DNA of 42,726 nt from NCBI GenBank assembly GCA_947501615.1, contig CANMWK010000024.1, positions 1-42,726 of the forward strand. Direction: 5' to 3'. Within the stretch, counting starts at the first letter, position 1; each line of letters opens with the position of its first letter. Position numbers and translations under genes: made by a program. Below the pieces are notes generated by a model. It was not told the DNA's origin. It was given only the letters and a program-made list of their open reading frames with translations, and did no database searches. Origin of the DNA: an uncultured Tenacibaculum sp. GTDB lineage: Bacteria; Bacteroidota; Bacteroidia; Flavobacteriales; Flavobacteriaceae. Shown here piece after piece: positions 24,365 to 33,231 of this stretch.

Positions 24365-24622
24365 ATGATAACAGACTTGCAAAGAAGAGAATTAGAAAAA
24401 ATTAAACCTCCGAAATACAGAGAAAAAGTTAAAGAACATTTGTATGAATTAGGTTATAATTTTTCATTAGAAATGATACAAAAAGTGTATTCAGGAAAAC
24501 GAAACAACACAACTATTGCAAAATCAATTGTATGTGTATTCAAAACATTTTATGAAGAAAAACAAACTATAAATAATGATATAGACACATTCATTAACAA
24601 TATAAATAAAAACATCCCTTGA
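24365..24622 (+). CDS. small DNA-binding-like protein, divergent from the repressor
   Basis: This 85-residue, strongly basic, helical protein contains SLEMIQKVYSGKRNN followed by TTIAKSIV, compatible with a helix-turn-helix of the kind found in small phage-derived regulators. The family is not certain. Its position opposite a CI-like repressor with shared operators suggests a Cro-like partner or prophage remnant. A terminator follows closely. Confidence 0.65.
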   Translation: MITDLQRRELEKIKPPKYREKVKEHLYELGYNFSLEMIQKVYSGKRNNTTIAKSIVCVFKTFYEEKQTINNDIDTFINNINKNIP

Positions 24623-24657
24623 AGTTACTCGTAACTTAATATAAGGACGGGGGAGGT

Positions 24658-24697
24658 ACGAGACAATAAGCTTTATGCTTATTCGTCTCGTTTTTTG
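24658..24697 (+). terminator. terminator of the 85-residue gene
   Basis: A 14-bp stem with one bulged base (24658-24671 with 24677-24691, outer arms ACGAGAC/GTCTCGT) is followed by TTTTTTG. It is 35 bases after the stop codon. Confidence 0.85.
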
Positions 24698-24778
24698 TTA
24701 AACAAAAATCTATTTTTATTTGTCTTAATTCATATTTACCATAAATTAGCCAAAAACTAAAAAAAACTTTTCTTTATT

Positions 24779-25573
24779 ATGGCTGGAATTATTTTTACCC
24801 TTTTAATGCTAGTATTTTTACAGGCTGTTTTAGGATTTGACAACTTGTTATATATCTCTTTAGAATCTAAAAAAGCTCCTGAAGCTGACAGACAAAGAGT
24901 ACGTAAAACAGGTATTCTTATAGCTATCGGATTAAGAATTGTATTACTTTTCGTTTTAGTATCTATTATAGACTTTTTTCAAACTCCTTTTACTTGGTTA
25001 ACAGGAAGTATTGAAAAGGTGGTTGAATTTGCATTTAACGGACATAGTCTTATTGTTTTAGCTGGAGGTGGTTTTATAATGTACACTGCTATCAAAGAAA
25101 TTTGGCATATGGTTTCCATCAAAGATTTAAGTCATGATCCTGAAGCAGAAGGTAATGGAAAAAAATCAGCTAATGCAACCATTGTAAGCATTGTTATCAT
25201 GAATCTAGTATTCTCTTTTGACTCGATTTTGGCAGCAATTGGTTTAACCAGCAGTATAGAAAACCCTACTACAGCTTTTATTGTTATGGCTATTGCCATA
25301 GTTATTAGTGGTTTATTAATGTTAGTTTTAGCAGATAGAATATCTGTCTTTTTAGCTAAAAATAGAATGTATGAAGTGCTTGGACTTTTTATTTTATTAA
25401 TCGTAGGAATTATGTTAATAACCGAAGGAGGTCATTTAGCACACATCAAATTATTTGGAAATCCTGTGGAACCAATGAGTAAAACTACGTTTTACTTTGT
25501 CATCGCTATATTAATTGTTACTGATATTGTTCAAGGTCGTTATCAGAAAAAACTTTTAAAAGAAAAACAATAA
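24779..25573 (+). CDS. TerC-family integral membrane protein
   Basis: This 264-residue protein has about seven transmembrane segments. The TerC acidic motifs FDN (about residue 20, in LGFDNLLYISL) and FDSILAAIGL (about residue 150) are intact. Family members export metal ions such as manganese or support folding of secreted metalloenzymes; the ion here is unknown. It is not within a tellurite cluster and appears monocistronic. Confidence 0.92.
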   Translation: MAGIIFTLLMLVFLQAVLGFDNLLYISLESKKAPEADRQRVRKTGILIAIGLRIVLLFVLVSIIDFFQTPFTWLTGSIEKVVEFAFNGHSLIVLAGGGFIMYTAIKEIWHMVSIKDLSHDPEAEGNGKKSANATIVSIVIMNLVFSFDSILAAIGLTSSIENPTTAFIVMAIAIVISGLLMLVLADRISVFLAKNRMYEVLGLFILLIVGIMLITEGGHLAHIKLFGNPVEPMSKTTFYFVIAILIVTDIVQGRYQKKLLKEKQ

Positions 25574-25620
25574 TTAACCTACCTTATATTTAAATAGGTA
25601 GTTCTTTTTAAAAATAAAAA

Positions 25621-25667
25621 TAGTATGTCGAGAATTAAACATGAAATTCTCGACATACTATTTTTTT
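25621..25667. terminator. perfect 16-bp hairpin after the TerC gene
   Basis: TAGTATGTCGAGAATT pairs fully with 25645-25660 around an 8-base loop, with T-runs on both sides, so it can stop transcripts from either strand. A weaker CTACC/GGTAG hairpin lies just upstream, nearer to the TerC stop. Confidence 0.8.
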
Positions 25668-25904
25668 GAATTATTTTCACACTTAATTTTAAACCTTTTT
25701 ATTTTTCAACAGTCTTACTCGTAAATAATTGTGAAGACACTGAAAATTATATTGACAGTATTGATACCTAATTTTTTCTTTGATAACCAAACAAACATAT
25801 ATAACTTGTACCTAGAGAAGAAAAAAATAAAAGGATAAATTTTTCTTTGTCCTTCCCCCGGACATTTTTTATTAGAGATAACCTTGACAAAAGCCAAGGT
25901 TATT
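25668..25904. other. gene-free stretch with two further hairpins
   Basis: No convincing gene is present; the minus-strand frame at 25715-25897 has no supporting feature. Two hairpins are visible: TGTCC/GGACA around TTCCCCC followed by TTTTTT near 25848-25870, and ATAACCTTG/CAAGGTTAT (25878-25886 with 25895-25903) followed by T-rich sequence on the plus strand. Both look like plus-strand terminators although no plus-strand gene precedes them; the second may also serve the convergent hydrolase gene. Confidence 0.45.
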
Positions 25905-26678
25905 TTATTTATTTAAGAATATAATTGCTTCTTTATAGAAATCAACAGGGTTTTCAGCATGCAACCAATGCCCTGCCTTTTGCACTGTTTTTATTTGTGA
26001 ATTGGGAAAATGCGCGTTTATTAAAGGAGCATCTTCTGGCAATATATATCCCGATTTTTCTCCTTTTAAAAACAACGTATCTCCACTAAATATTGTAAAT
26101 GAAGGCAAGGGTTTTACTACTTCTGGATAATTCTCTGACAATGATTTTAAATTAAATCGAAAAGCTAATGTGTCTTTCGTTTTACGAAAAGTATTTTTTA
26201 GTATAAATTGTCGAACTCCAACTTCTGCTACTAATTCAGATAACTTTTCATCAATTAACTTTCTTGTATTTTGCACTTCAAAATCTACAGACTGCAATGC
26301 TTTAATAATATCTTGATGATGCGGCGGATATGTTTTCGGAGCAATATCAGCAATGATTAATTTCTTAACCAAATCTGGATATTCCGTAGCAAACAACATT
26401 GCCGTTTTCCCACCCATAGAATGACCTAACAAATAAATATCTTCAAGATTATGTTCTTCAATATAATTTGATAAATCTTCAACCAACAATTCATAACTAA
26501 AATCATCTGTATGAAAACTTCTTCCGTGATTACGCTGATCTACTAAATGGACTTGAAAACCATCTTCAGCAAATTTATTCGCATGACTTTTCCAATTATC
26601 ACCCATTCCAAAAAAACCGTGTAAAATCACCAACGGTTTTCCTTCTCCAACAATTTTACTATGTAATATTGAACTCAT
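25905..26678 (-). CDS. alpha/beta hydrolase (YbfF-like esterase type)
   Basis: The 257-residue protein has the alpha/beta fold signs: oxyanion HGFFGMGDNW (about 20-29), nucleophile elbow GHSMGG with Ser at about residue 95, acid in the region of SGDTLFLKGEKS, and catalytic His in AGHWLH (about 237). It resembles YbfF-type esterases; the substrate is unknown. Its ATG overlaps the stop of pdxJ (TAATG), so the pair is translationally coupled. Confidence 0.92.
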   Translation of the reverse strand: MSSILHSKIVGEGKPLVILHGFFGMGDNWKSHANKFAEDGFQVHLVDQRNHGRSFHTDDFSYELLVEDLSNYIEEHNLEDIYLLGHSMGGKTAMLFATEYPDLVKKLIIADIAPKTYPPHHQDIIKALQSVDFEVQNTRKLIDEKLSELVAEVGVRQFILKNTFRKTKDTLAFRFNLKSLSENYPEVVKPLPSFTIFSGDTLFLKGEKSGYILPEDAPLINAHFPNSQIKTVQKAGHWLHAENPVDFYKEAIIFLNK

Positions 26679-27391
26679 TATTTAAGTTTATCTAAATATA
26701 AATTTACTACATTTTCTAAACCTAAATAAAGACTTTCTGCAATTAGAGCGTGCCCAATAGAAACTTCTGCCAAATTCGGAATATTCTCTTTAAAAAACTT
26801 AATATTTTCTAAATTCAAATCGTGCCCAGCATTTATCCCTAAACCTAATTCGTGAGCCAATTTAGCAGCCGCTGTATATGGTTTTACAGCTGCTGTATTT
26901 CCTTTTGCAAACTCAGCCGCAAAATTCTCGGTATATAATTCTATTCTATCTGTACCTGTAGTTGCAGCCGCTTCAATTAAAGCCAAATCTGTTTCAATAA
27001 AAATAGAAGTTCTTATTCCTGCTTCTTTAAATTCTGCTATTACATCTTTTAAATACGATTGATGTTTAACTGTATCCCATCCTGCATTAGATGTCAACAC
27101 ATCTTCCCCATCTGGCACAAAAGTAACCTGAGTAGGTTTTACCGCTAAAACCAAATCTTTAAATTGTTGAATTGGATTTCCTTCAATATTATATTCAGTA
27201 ACTACAATTGGTTTTAAATCATAAGCATCTTGATATCGAATATGGCGCTCATCTGGTCTTGGATGAATTGTAATTCCATTCGCTCCGAAGCTCTGAATAT
27301 CTGATGCTACTTTTAACAAATTAGGAATATCCCCTCCCCTTGAGTTACGCAACGTAGCAATTTTATTAATATTTACGCTTAACTTTGTCAT
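26678..27391 (-). CDS. pdxJ: pyridoxine 5'-phosphate synthase
   Basis: The 237-residue TIM-barrel enzyme condenses 1-deoxyxylulose 5-phosphate with 3-amino-2-oxopropyl phosphate to give pyridoxine 5'-phosphate. Diagnostic pieces are SVNINKIATLRNSRG, ITIHPRPDERHI, FVPDGEDVLTSNAG, ELYTENFA, GINAGHDLN and EVSIGHALI. The length is normal for the family. First gene of a two-gene unit with the hydrolase; it is divergent from the CBS protein. Confidence 0.97.
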   Translation of the reverse strand: MTKLSVNINKIATLRNSRGGDIPNLLKVASDIQSFGANGITIHPRPDERHIRYQDAYDLKPIVVTEYNIEGNPIQQFKDLVLAVKPTQVTFVPDGEDVLTSNAGWDTVKHQSYLKDVIAEFKEAGIRTSIFIETDLALIEAAATTGTDRIELYTENFAAEFAKGNTAAVKPYTAAAKLAHELGLGINAGHDLNLENIKFFKENIPNLAEVSIGHALIAESLYLGLENVVNLYLDKLK

Positions 27392-27409
27392 TATTGTATT
27401 TTAAGAGTA

Positions 27410-27417
27410 CAAAAATA
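27410..27417 (-). promoter_or_regulatory. TAnnTTTG -7 box before pdxJ
   Basis: The minus strand reads TATTTTTG, an exact -7 box, 19 bases before the pdxJ start. The -33 element is weak. Confidence 0.4.
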
Positions 27418-27451
27418 ACGTATTAAAAGTTTTTAAACTATATTCGTAATA

Positions 27452-28111
27452 ATGAATATAACAGATTACATCCTCAAAGAAATTAAGGCACTCACCTTAG
27501 AAGACTCTGTGAATAACGCTTACGATTTGTGTAAATTTTTACCAATTACACATATTCCAATAGTTATTAATAATAAACTCATTGGGTGTTTTGCGGAAGA
27601 TGATATTCAAACCATAGAAAATAAAGACACTGTACTTTCCCAACACACGCATTTATTACATCAGTTTTATACAAACACTAAAACAAGTTTATTAGAATTG
27701 ATAACTTTATTTGCTGAAAATGATTGTAACATCATACCGGTTTTAGATGAAGAACAAAATTATATCGGTTATTATGATTTACGTGATATTTTAGATCTAT
27801 TTGTTGATAGTCCTTTTATGCATCAGGATAATGAAACACTAATTGTTGCAAAATCAAAAACTGATTTTTCTATGAGCCAAGTTTCTCAAATTGTAGAAAG
27901 CAATAAAGCAAAACTACTAGGGTTGTATGTATCCAAAGAAAGTGCGGATAATGTAGAAATAACAATTAAAGTATCTTCAGAAGAAATTAATGAAATTATT
28001 CAAACATTCAGAAGGTATGATTATAATGTTATTTCTCAACATGAAGATGATTCTTATTTAGAAGAATTAAAAGATCGAGCAAATTACCTAAGAAAGTACT
28101 TAGACATGTAA
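27452..28111 (+). CDS. CBS-domain protein
   Basis: The 219-residue protein carries a tandem CBS pair (about 1-125; THIPIVINNKLIG and CNIIPVLDEEQNYIGYYDLRDIL) and an ACT-like C-terminal domain (about 130-200). This layout recalls AcuB-like proteins that sense adenine nucleotides. It is 24 bases upstream of nadK, a neighbour pair I recall from flavobacteria; the ligand is unknown. Confidence 0.88.
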   Translation: MNITDYILKEIKALTLEDSVNNAYDLCKFLPITHIPIVINNKLIGCFAEDDIQTIENKDTVLSQHTHLLHQFYTNTKTSLLELITLFAENDCNIIPVLDEEQNYIGYYDLRDILDLFVDSPFMHQDNETLIVAKSKTDFSMSQVSQIVESNKAKLLGLYVSKESADNVEITIKVSSEEINEIIQTFRRYDYNVISQHEDDSYLEELKDRANYLRKYLDM

Positions 28112-28135
28112 TCCCCAACATAACAAATAGAACTA

Positions 28136-29026
28136 TTGAAAAAAGTAGCTATATACGCGCAATCGTATTCGTTAAATGCCGAAAAGGAGGTTAAAACACT
28201 TATTAAATGCCTTGAAAAACATAAAATTGTCATTTTTATAGAAGAAGAATATTACAAACTTCTTACTTCTCATAATGTTTTGAGCAAAAAATATCCTGTT
28301 TTTTCTCACTTTAACGATTTATCTAATTCTTTTGATATGCTCTTTACTGTGGGAGGAGATGGTACAATTCTAAGAGCCGTTACTTATATAAGAAATTTAA
28401 ACATTCCTATTTTAGGCATCAATACAGGGAGACTAGGTTTTTTAGCAACCGTTCAAAAAAAAGAAATCAAAGAAGCTGTTACTTCTATCATTGAGGGTAA
28501 ATATAGTTTACAAGAACGCTCTTTATTAGAAATAAAAACAAATCCAGAAACTGAGAAGTTTTCTGAACTAAATTTTGCCTTAAATGAAGTTACTATTGCT
28601 AGAAGAAATACAACTTCTATGATTGGCATTAAAACATATCTGGATGAAGAATACTTAACTAATTATTGGGCTGATGGATTAATTATATCAACTCCAACTG
28701 GGTCTACTGGGTATTCGTTAAGTTGTGGAGGACCAGTAATTTTACCCGATTCTACTAGTTTAGTAATTACCCCTATTGCTCCACATAATTTAAATGCCAG
28801 ACCCATAATTATTCCTGAAAAAACAAATATTCAATTAAAAGTAAGTGCTCGAGAAAGAGACTTTTTAATTTCATTAGATTCAAGAATTACAACAGTACCA
28901 CAAGAGACTATTGTTCAAATTCAAAAGGCTCCTTTTACTGTCAAAACAATTTTACTTGAGAATCAATCGTATTTAAAAACATTACGGAAAAAACTACTTT
29001 GGGGAGAAGATACACGCAATAAGTAA
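28136..29026 (+). CDS. nadK: NAD kinase
   Basis: The 296-residue enzyme phosphorylates NAD to NADP. The signature FTVGGDGTILRA (about residues 70-80) and NTGRLGFLA, the NEVTIAR substrate segment, and TPTGSTGYSLSCGGP are all present. The start is a TTG at 28136 (KKVAIYAQ follows); no ATG fits the family N-terminus. Close spacing to the CBS gene suggests one transcript. Confidence 0.96.
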   Translation: MKKVAIYAQSYSLNAEKEVKTLIKCLEKHKIVIFIEEEYYKLLTSHNVLSKKYPVFSHFNDLSNSFDMLFTVGGDGTILRAVTYIRNLNIPILGINTGRLGFLATVQKKEIKEAVTSIIEGKYSLQERSLLEIKTNPETEKFSELNFALNEVTIARRNTTSMIGIKTYLDEEYLTNYWADGLIISTPTGSTGYSLSCGGPVILPDSTSLVITPIAPHNLNARPIIIPEKTNIQLKVSARERDFLISLDSRITTVPQETIVQIQKAPFTVKTILLENQSYLKTLRKKLLWGEDTRNK

Positions 29027-29144
29027 TCTTAACTACCATAATATCTTTTTTTGAAAACTATTTCAACAAGTTGATTTTTCTAAATTAAAATCACCACAAT
29101 AAATCTCTGAAAAGTAAGTTAATCAAAAAAGACAGATTATTAAC

Positions 29145-29175
29145 TTTATAAAGCAAATTCAATTCCATATATTTG
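29145..29175 (+). promoter_or_regulatory. promoter of the DUF6089-uppS-bamA-ompH block
   Basis: TTTA (29145-29148), 19 bases and TATATTTG (29168-29175) fit the Bacteroidota promoter, with one mismatch in the -33 box. The start site would be near 29182, just before the ATG at 29190. Confidence 0.65.
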
Positions 29176-29189
29176 CACGCTTTCAAGAG

Positions 29190-29870
29190 ATGAAGAGGTA
29201 TATTTTAACATTATTATTGACTTGTTTTTCAAGTATTTCGTTTTCGCAAATTCACGAAATTGGTTTTTTCTTAGGTGGTTCTAACATCATAGGAGACATA
29301 GGGAGTACCAATTATATATACCCAAATCAAATTTCGGGCGGCTTGGTATATAAATATAATTTAAACCCAAGAATCGCTTTACGAGGAAACTACAACAATA
29401 TATCAATAAGCGCTGTAGATAGAGAATCTGATAATATTTTCAGACAACAAAGAGATTTTAGCGCATCAAATACGATACATGAACTTGCAGTAGGATTAGA
29501 ATTTAATTTCTTTGATTATAATATAAGAGACAGAGAACAGTCTTTCACACCTTATATATTAGCTCAAGTTGCAGCAAATAGCTTTAAAACACCAGCAGGA
29601 ATTCAAGGAGCAGATGTTATTTTTGAAAATAAATTTTCATTAGCAATTCCTTTAGGAGTAGGAATAAAAGGGAGAATAACTGACCATTTAGCTTATGGTT
29701 TAGAAGTTGCTGTTCGCCTAACATTTGATGATGATATAGACTACACTACAAGTGAAATACCAATATTAGATTTTGCTGGTAATGGTAACGATTTTTACAC
29801 TTTTGCAGGATTTTCAATAGTTTACACTTTTGGAAGACCAGCATGTTATGCCGATTTAGATAATTTATGA
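29190..29870 (+). CDS. DUF6089-type outer membrane beta-barrel protein
   Basis: The 226-residue protein has a signal peptide (ending SISFSQ, about 20) and alternating strands IHEIGFFLGGSNIIGDIG, YKYNLNPRIALRGNYN and FAGFSIVYTFGRP, typical of small OmpA-like barrels. I recall the DUF6089 name for this gene next to uppS and bamA. The stop overlaps the uppS start (ATGA). Its role in envelope assembly is plausible from position only. Confidence 0.85.
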   Translation: MKRYILTLLLTCFSSISFSQIHEIGFFLGGSNIIGDIGSTNYIYPNQISGGLVYKYNLNPRIALRGNYNNISISAVDRESDNIFRQQRDFSASNTIHELAVGLEFNFFDYNIRDREQSFTPYILAQVAANSFKTPAGIQGADVIFENKFSLAIPLGVGIKGRITDHLAYGLEVAVRLTFDDDIDYTTSEIPILDFAGNGNDFYTFAGFSIVYTFGRPACYADLDNL

Positions 29871-30619
29871 GTGAAAAACTACAACGTATAAACCTAAATA
29901 AAGTTCCAAATCATATAGCCATCATTATGGATGGTAATGGTCGTTGGGCTAAACAAAAGGGAATGCAACGTATTTTTGGACATCGAAATGCTTTAACTGC
30001 CGTTAGAGAATCTGTAGCAGCTGCCAGTGAAATTGGCAGTAAATTCATAACACTTTATGCTTTTTCAACAGAAAACTGGAACAGACCCAAGCTAGAAGTT
30101 GATGCTTTAATGAGTTTATTAATCACTTCTTTAAAGAAAGAAGTTCCCGATTTCCACAAAAATGGAATTAAAGTAAATAGTATTGGAGCTGTAGAGCAAT
30201 TACCTAAAAGAGCACAAAAAGTACTCCAAGAAGTAATCAGTGAAACTAGCCAAAATTCTAAAATAACATTAACATTTGCACTAAGTTATGGTAGTAGAGA
30301 GGAAATTGTTAATGCTATCAAAAACATATCTAAAAAAGTTGTTAATAACGAAATTGATATAAAAAAAATTGACGAAAAAATTATAAATAGTCATTTATAT
30401 ACATTTAATTTGCCCGACGTTGATTTAATGATACGTACAAGTGGGGAGCAAAGAATCAGTAACTTTTTGTTGTGGCAGATGGCTTATGCAGAGTTATACT
30501 TTACAGAAGTGCTTTGGCCTGACTTTAGAAAAGATCATTTATTCGACGCTATAATAGACTATCAAAATAGAGAACGAAGATTTGGAAAGACAAGTGAACA
30601 GATTGATACCAATGTATAA
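29867..30619 (+). CDS. uppS: isoprenyl transferase (undecaprenyl diphosphate synthase)
   Basis: The 250-residue cis-prenyltransferase shows IIMDGNGRWAKQKG (catalytic Asp), GHRNALTAVRE, LYAFSTENWNRP, and DLMIRTSGEQRISNFLLWQMAYAELYF. It makes the C55 lipid carrier for peptidoglycan and surface glycans. The start overlaps the previous stop by four bases and the bamA start lies 8 bases inside its end, so three genes are translationally linked. Confidence 0.97.
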   Translation: MSEKLQRINLNKVPNHIAIIMDGNGRWAKQKGMQRIFGHRNALTAVRESVAAASEIGSKFITLYAFSTENWNRPKLEVDALMSLLITSLKKEVPDFHKNGIKVNSIGAVEQLPKRAQKVLQEVISETSQNSKITLTFALSYGSREEIVNAIKNISKKVVNNEIDIKKIDEKIINSHLYTFNLPDVDLMIRTSGEQRISNFLLWQMAYAELYFTEVLWPDFRKDHLFDAIIDYQNRERRFGKTSEQIDTNV

Positions 30620-33170
30620 GAATTTATTATTTACAGTTTTTTTTATTGCTTTTTCGGCAATTGTTAATGCACAAGAAGTACCAAAAGACACCATAAATCC
30701 TAGTCCTAAGGATAGCATAAAAAAACTAAATTACGAAAGAGGCAGAGAGTATATCTTAGGGGGAATTACAGTAACCGGATTACAAAAATTCAGTGAAGAA
30801 ACTGTAAAAGTATATACTGGACTTTTAATAGGGCAACCAATTAAACTACCAGGAGATAAACTAACTAGTGCCATTAAGAAGTTATATGAAAGTAAACAAT
30901 TTAGTGAGGTTGATGTCTATTTATCTAAAATAGATTCTGAAACAGTATACCTACAATTTGACGTAGTTGAATTGCCTAAATTAAATAATATTACTATAAC
31001 TGGTGTACGTAAATCCAAAGCCAAAGAATTAAAGAAAGAGGCAGAATTAAGGAAAGGTGTACAAGTAACAGATAACTTAATTGTAACTACTCGAAATTAC
31101 TTCAAGAAGAAATATACAGATAAGGGATTCCTTAAAACTAAAGTTTCTTTAAACACAAAAAAAGATACTTCAGACACAAATGTAGTGGATATGTTTATTC
31201 ACATAGATAAAGGAGATCGAATTAAAGTAAAGAATATTGATTTTGTAGGAAACAAAGCTTTATCTGACGGGAAGTTGAGAGGAACAATGAAGAATACGAA
31301 AAGAAAGTTCCTAGGACGTTTCTGGAAATCATCTAAATATATTGAAGATGACTTTAAAGAAGACTTAGAAAAAGTTTTAGAAACTTATAGTGAGTTAGGA
31401 TATAGAGATGCTAGAATTTTGGATGATCGTTTAACTTGGAACGATGATAATACTATAAATTTAGAGATTGAGCTTGAAGAAGGAAAACAATATAGATTCG
31501 GCGACATTATTTTTGTTGGTAACAAAAAATATAACGATGAATTTTTAAATCAATTTCTAAAAATAGATAAAGGTGATGTATACAACGGTAAAGTTCTAAA
31601 AGAAAGAATATCAGGAGATGGTACTCCAGATTCTCAAGACATACAGTCATTATATCATAATAATGGATATTTATTCTCTACAATAAATGCTGTAGAAACA
31701 CGTGTTAAAAACGATTCTATTACTGTTGAAATTCGAATTAGAGAAGACGAACCTGCTACCATTGGAAAAGTAACTGTGGTAGGAAATGACAAGACAAATG
31801 ACCATGTTATTTATAGAGAATTAAGAGTAAAACCTGGAGATCTTTTCAGTAGACAAAATATTATTCGATCTATTCGTGAAATTGGTCAGTTAGGTTTCTT
31901 TGATGCTAATGTAACACCAGACGTTAAACCAGATTATGCAAATAAAACTGCAGATGTAGAGTTTTCTGTTGTTGAAAAAGGAGGTAGTCAAATAGAACTT
32001 CAAGGAGGTTTTGGAGGAGGATCTTTTATTGGTACTCTAGGTTTATCTTTTAATAATTTTTCTATTCGAAATGTTTTTAATAAAGACGCATATAAACCTT
32101 TGCCAATGGGTGATGGACAGAGTTTATCGTTACGTTTGCAAGCTAGTAGAACGAATAGTACATATAGCTTTTCATTTACAGAACCTTGGTTAGGTGGTAA
32201 AAAACCTCAATCGCTTTCTTTCTCGATATTTTATTCAAATCAATTTCGATTTAACTTTCAAACTAGACAAGTTGATAGAAGTCAGAGTTTAGATATTTTT
32301 GGAGCAACCATAGGTTTAGGTAAACGATTGAGATGGCCAGACGATTTCTTTTCTTTATCGCAAAGTATTAGTTACCAAAGAATCGGATTAAATGACTTTC
32401 CATACCGAGTTGGATCTTCAAATGCTATTTTGAACAATGGTAACCTTAATAATTTAGCATATACTGCTGTGTTAAGTAGAAATTCGGCAGGACCAAGTTT
32501 AATTTTTCCAACATATGGTTCAGAATTTTCTATTAGAGCAAAAGCAACATTACCTTATTCTTTAATAAATGGAAAAGATTTATCAGATCAACCTGAAGGT
32601 TTGACTCCTACTGAACAACAAGATTTTTTAGCAGATCGTTTTAAATGGTTAGAATACTATAAGTTAACTGCTAAAGGTAAATGGTATACTCAATTAGCTA
32701 AAAAGTTAGTTTTAATGTCTAACTTTGAAATTGGATTTTTAGGTTCTTATAACGATGACTTAGGATTGACACCAGTAGAGCGTTATTTTGTTGGAGGTGA
32801 TGGAATTGCGCAAGGTCAATTAGATGGAAGAGAGATTGTAGGTTTAAGAGGTTATGAAAATAATAGTTTATCTTCTGTAGATGGAGGTTCTATATATAAT
32901 AAATTCCAATTAGAATTAAGGTATTCTATTACAGATAAGCCTTCTGCTTCTATTTATACATTAGGATTTTTAGAAGCTGGAAATGCTTACGACAATTTTA
33001 GTACATTTAACCCGTTTGAGTTAAAGCGTTCAGCTGGAATAGGTGTTAGAATTTTTATGCCTGCTTTTGGATTGCTAGGTATTGATTTTGCACATGGTTT
33101 TGATCCTTTACCTGGTTTCACAGAAAAATCTGGTTGGCAAACACATTTTATTATTGGAAGACAGTTCTAA
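30612..33170 (+). CDS. bamA: outer membrane protein assembly factor BamA
   Basis: The 852-residue Omp85 protein has a signal peptide (MYKNLLFTVFFIAFS...NAQ), five POTRA domains (about 40-430) and a C-terminal beta-barrel. GLRGYE in the late barrel corresponds to the conserved VRGF/Y loop, and the chain ends with an aromatic (GRQF), as usual for barrels. The start at 30612 is preferred over an in-frame ATG 30 bases upstream because it begins the signal peptide. It inserts barrels into the outer membrane. Confidence 0.96.
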   Translation: MYKNLLFTVFFIAFSAIVNAQEVPKDTINPSPKDSIKKLNYERGREYILGGITVTGLQKFSEETVKVYTGLLIGQPIKLPGDKLTSAIKKLYESKQFSEVDVYLSKIDSETVYLQFDVVELPKLNNITITGVRKSKAKELKKEAELRKGVQVTDNLIVTTRNYFKKKYTDKGFLKTKVSLNTKKDTSDTNVVDMFIHIDKGDRIKVKNIDFVGNKALSDGKLRGTMKNTKRKFLGRFWKSSKYIEDDFKEDLEKVLETYSELGYRDARILDDRLTWNDDNTINLEIELEEGKQYRFGDIIFVGNKKYNDEFLNQFLKIDKGDVYNGKVLKERISGDGTPDSQDIQSLYHNNGYLFSTINAVETRVKNDSITVEIRIREDEPATIGKVTVVGNDKTNDHVIYRELRVKPGDLFSRQNIIRSIREIGQLGFFDANVTPDVKPDYANKTADVEFSVVEKGGSQIELQGGFGGGSFIGTLGLSFNNFSIRNVFNKDAYKPLPMGDGQSLSLRLQASRTNSTYSFSFTEPWLGGKKPQSLSFSIFYSNQFRFNFQTRQVDRSQSLDIFGATIGLGKRLRWPDDFFSLSQSISYQRIGLNDFPYRVGSSNAILNNGNLNNLAYTAVLSRNSAGPSLIFPTYGSEFSIRAKATLPYSLINGKDLSDQPEGLTPTEQQDFLADRFKWLEYYKLTAKGKWYTQLAKKLVLMSNFEIGFLGSYNDDLGLTPVERYFVGGDGIAQGQLDGREIVGLRGYENNSLSSVDGGSIYNKFQLELRYSITDKPSASIYTLGFLEAGNAYDNFSTFNPFELKRSAGIGVRIFMPAFGLLGIDFAHGFDPLPGFTEKSGWQTHFIIGRQF

Positions 33171-33198
33171 AATACTACATTTGTAACGTTTTGGTTTT

Positions 33199-33216
33199 TT
33201 GGCACGGTTTTTTCTA
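33199..33216 (+). promoter_or_regulatory. possible sigma-54-type promoter before ompH
   Basis: TTGGCACGGTTTTTTCTA resembles the RpoN consensus TTGGCAC(G)-N4-TTGC, with one mismatch in the -12 element. It lies 16 bases upstream of the ATG, so the leader would be very short. Other promoter boxes in the window are of the housekeeping type, so this is notable but unproven. Confidence 0.35.
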
Positions 33217-33231
33217 AATACACTATAAACA

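Noticed and set aside
25715..25897. 60-residue minus-strand frame in the gap after the TerC gene
   Set aside because: No promoter or recognisable sequence, and it crosses two hairpins.
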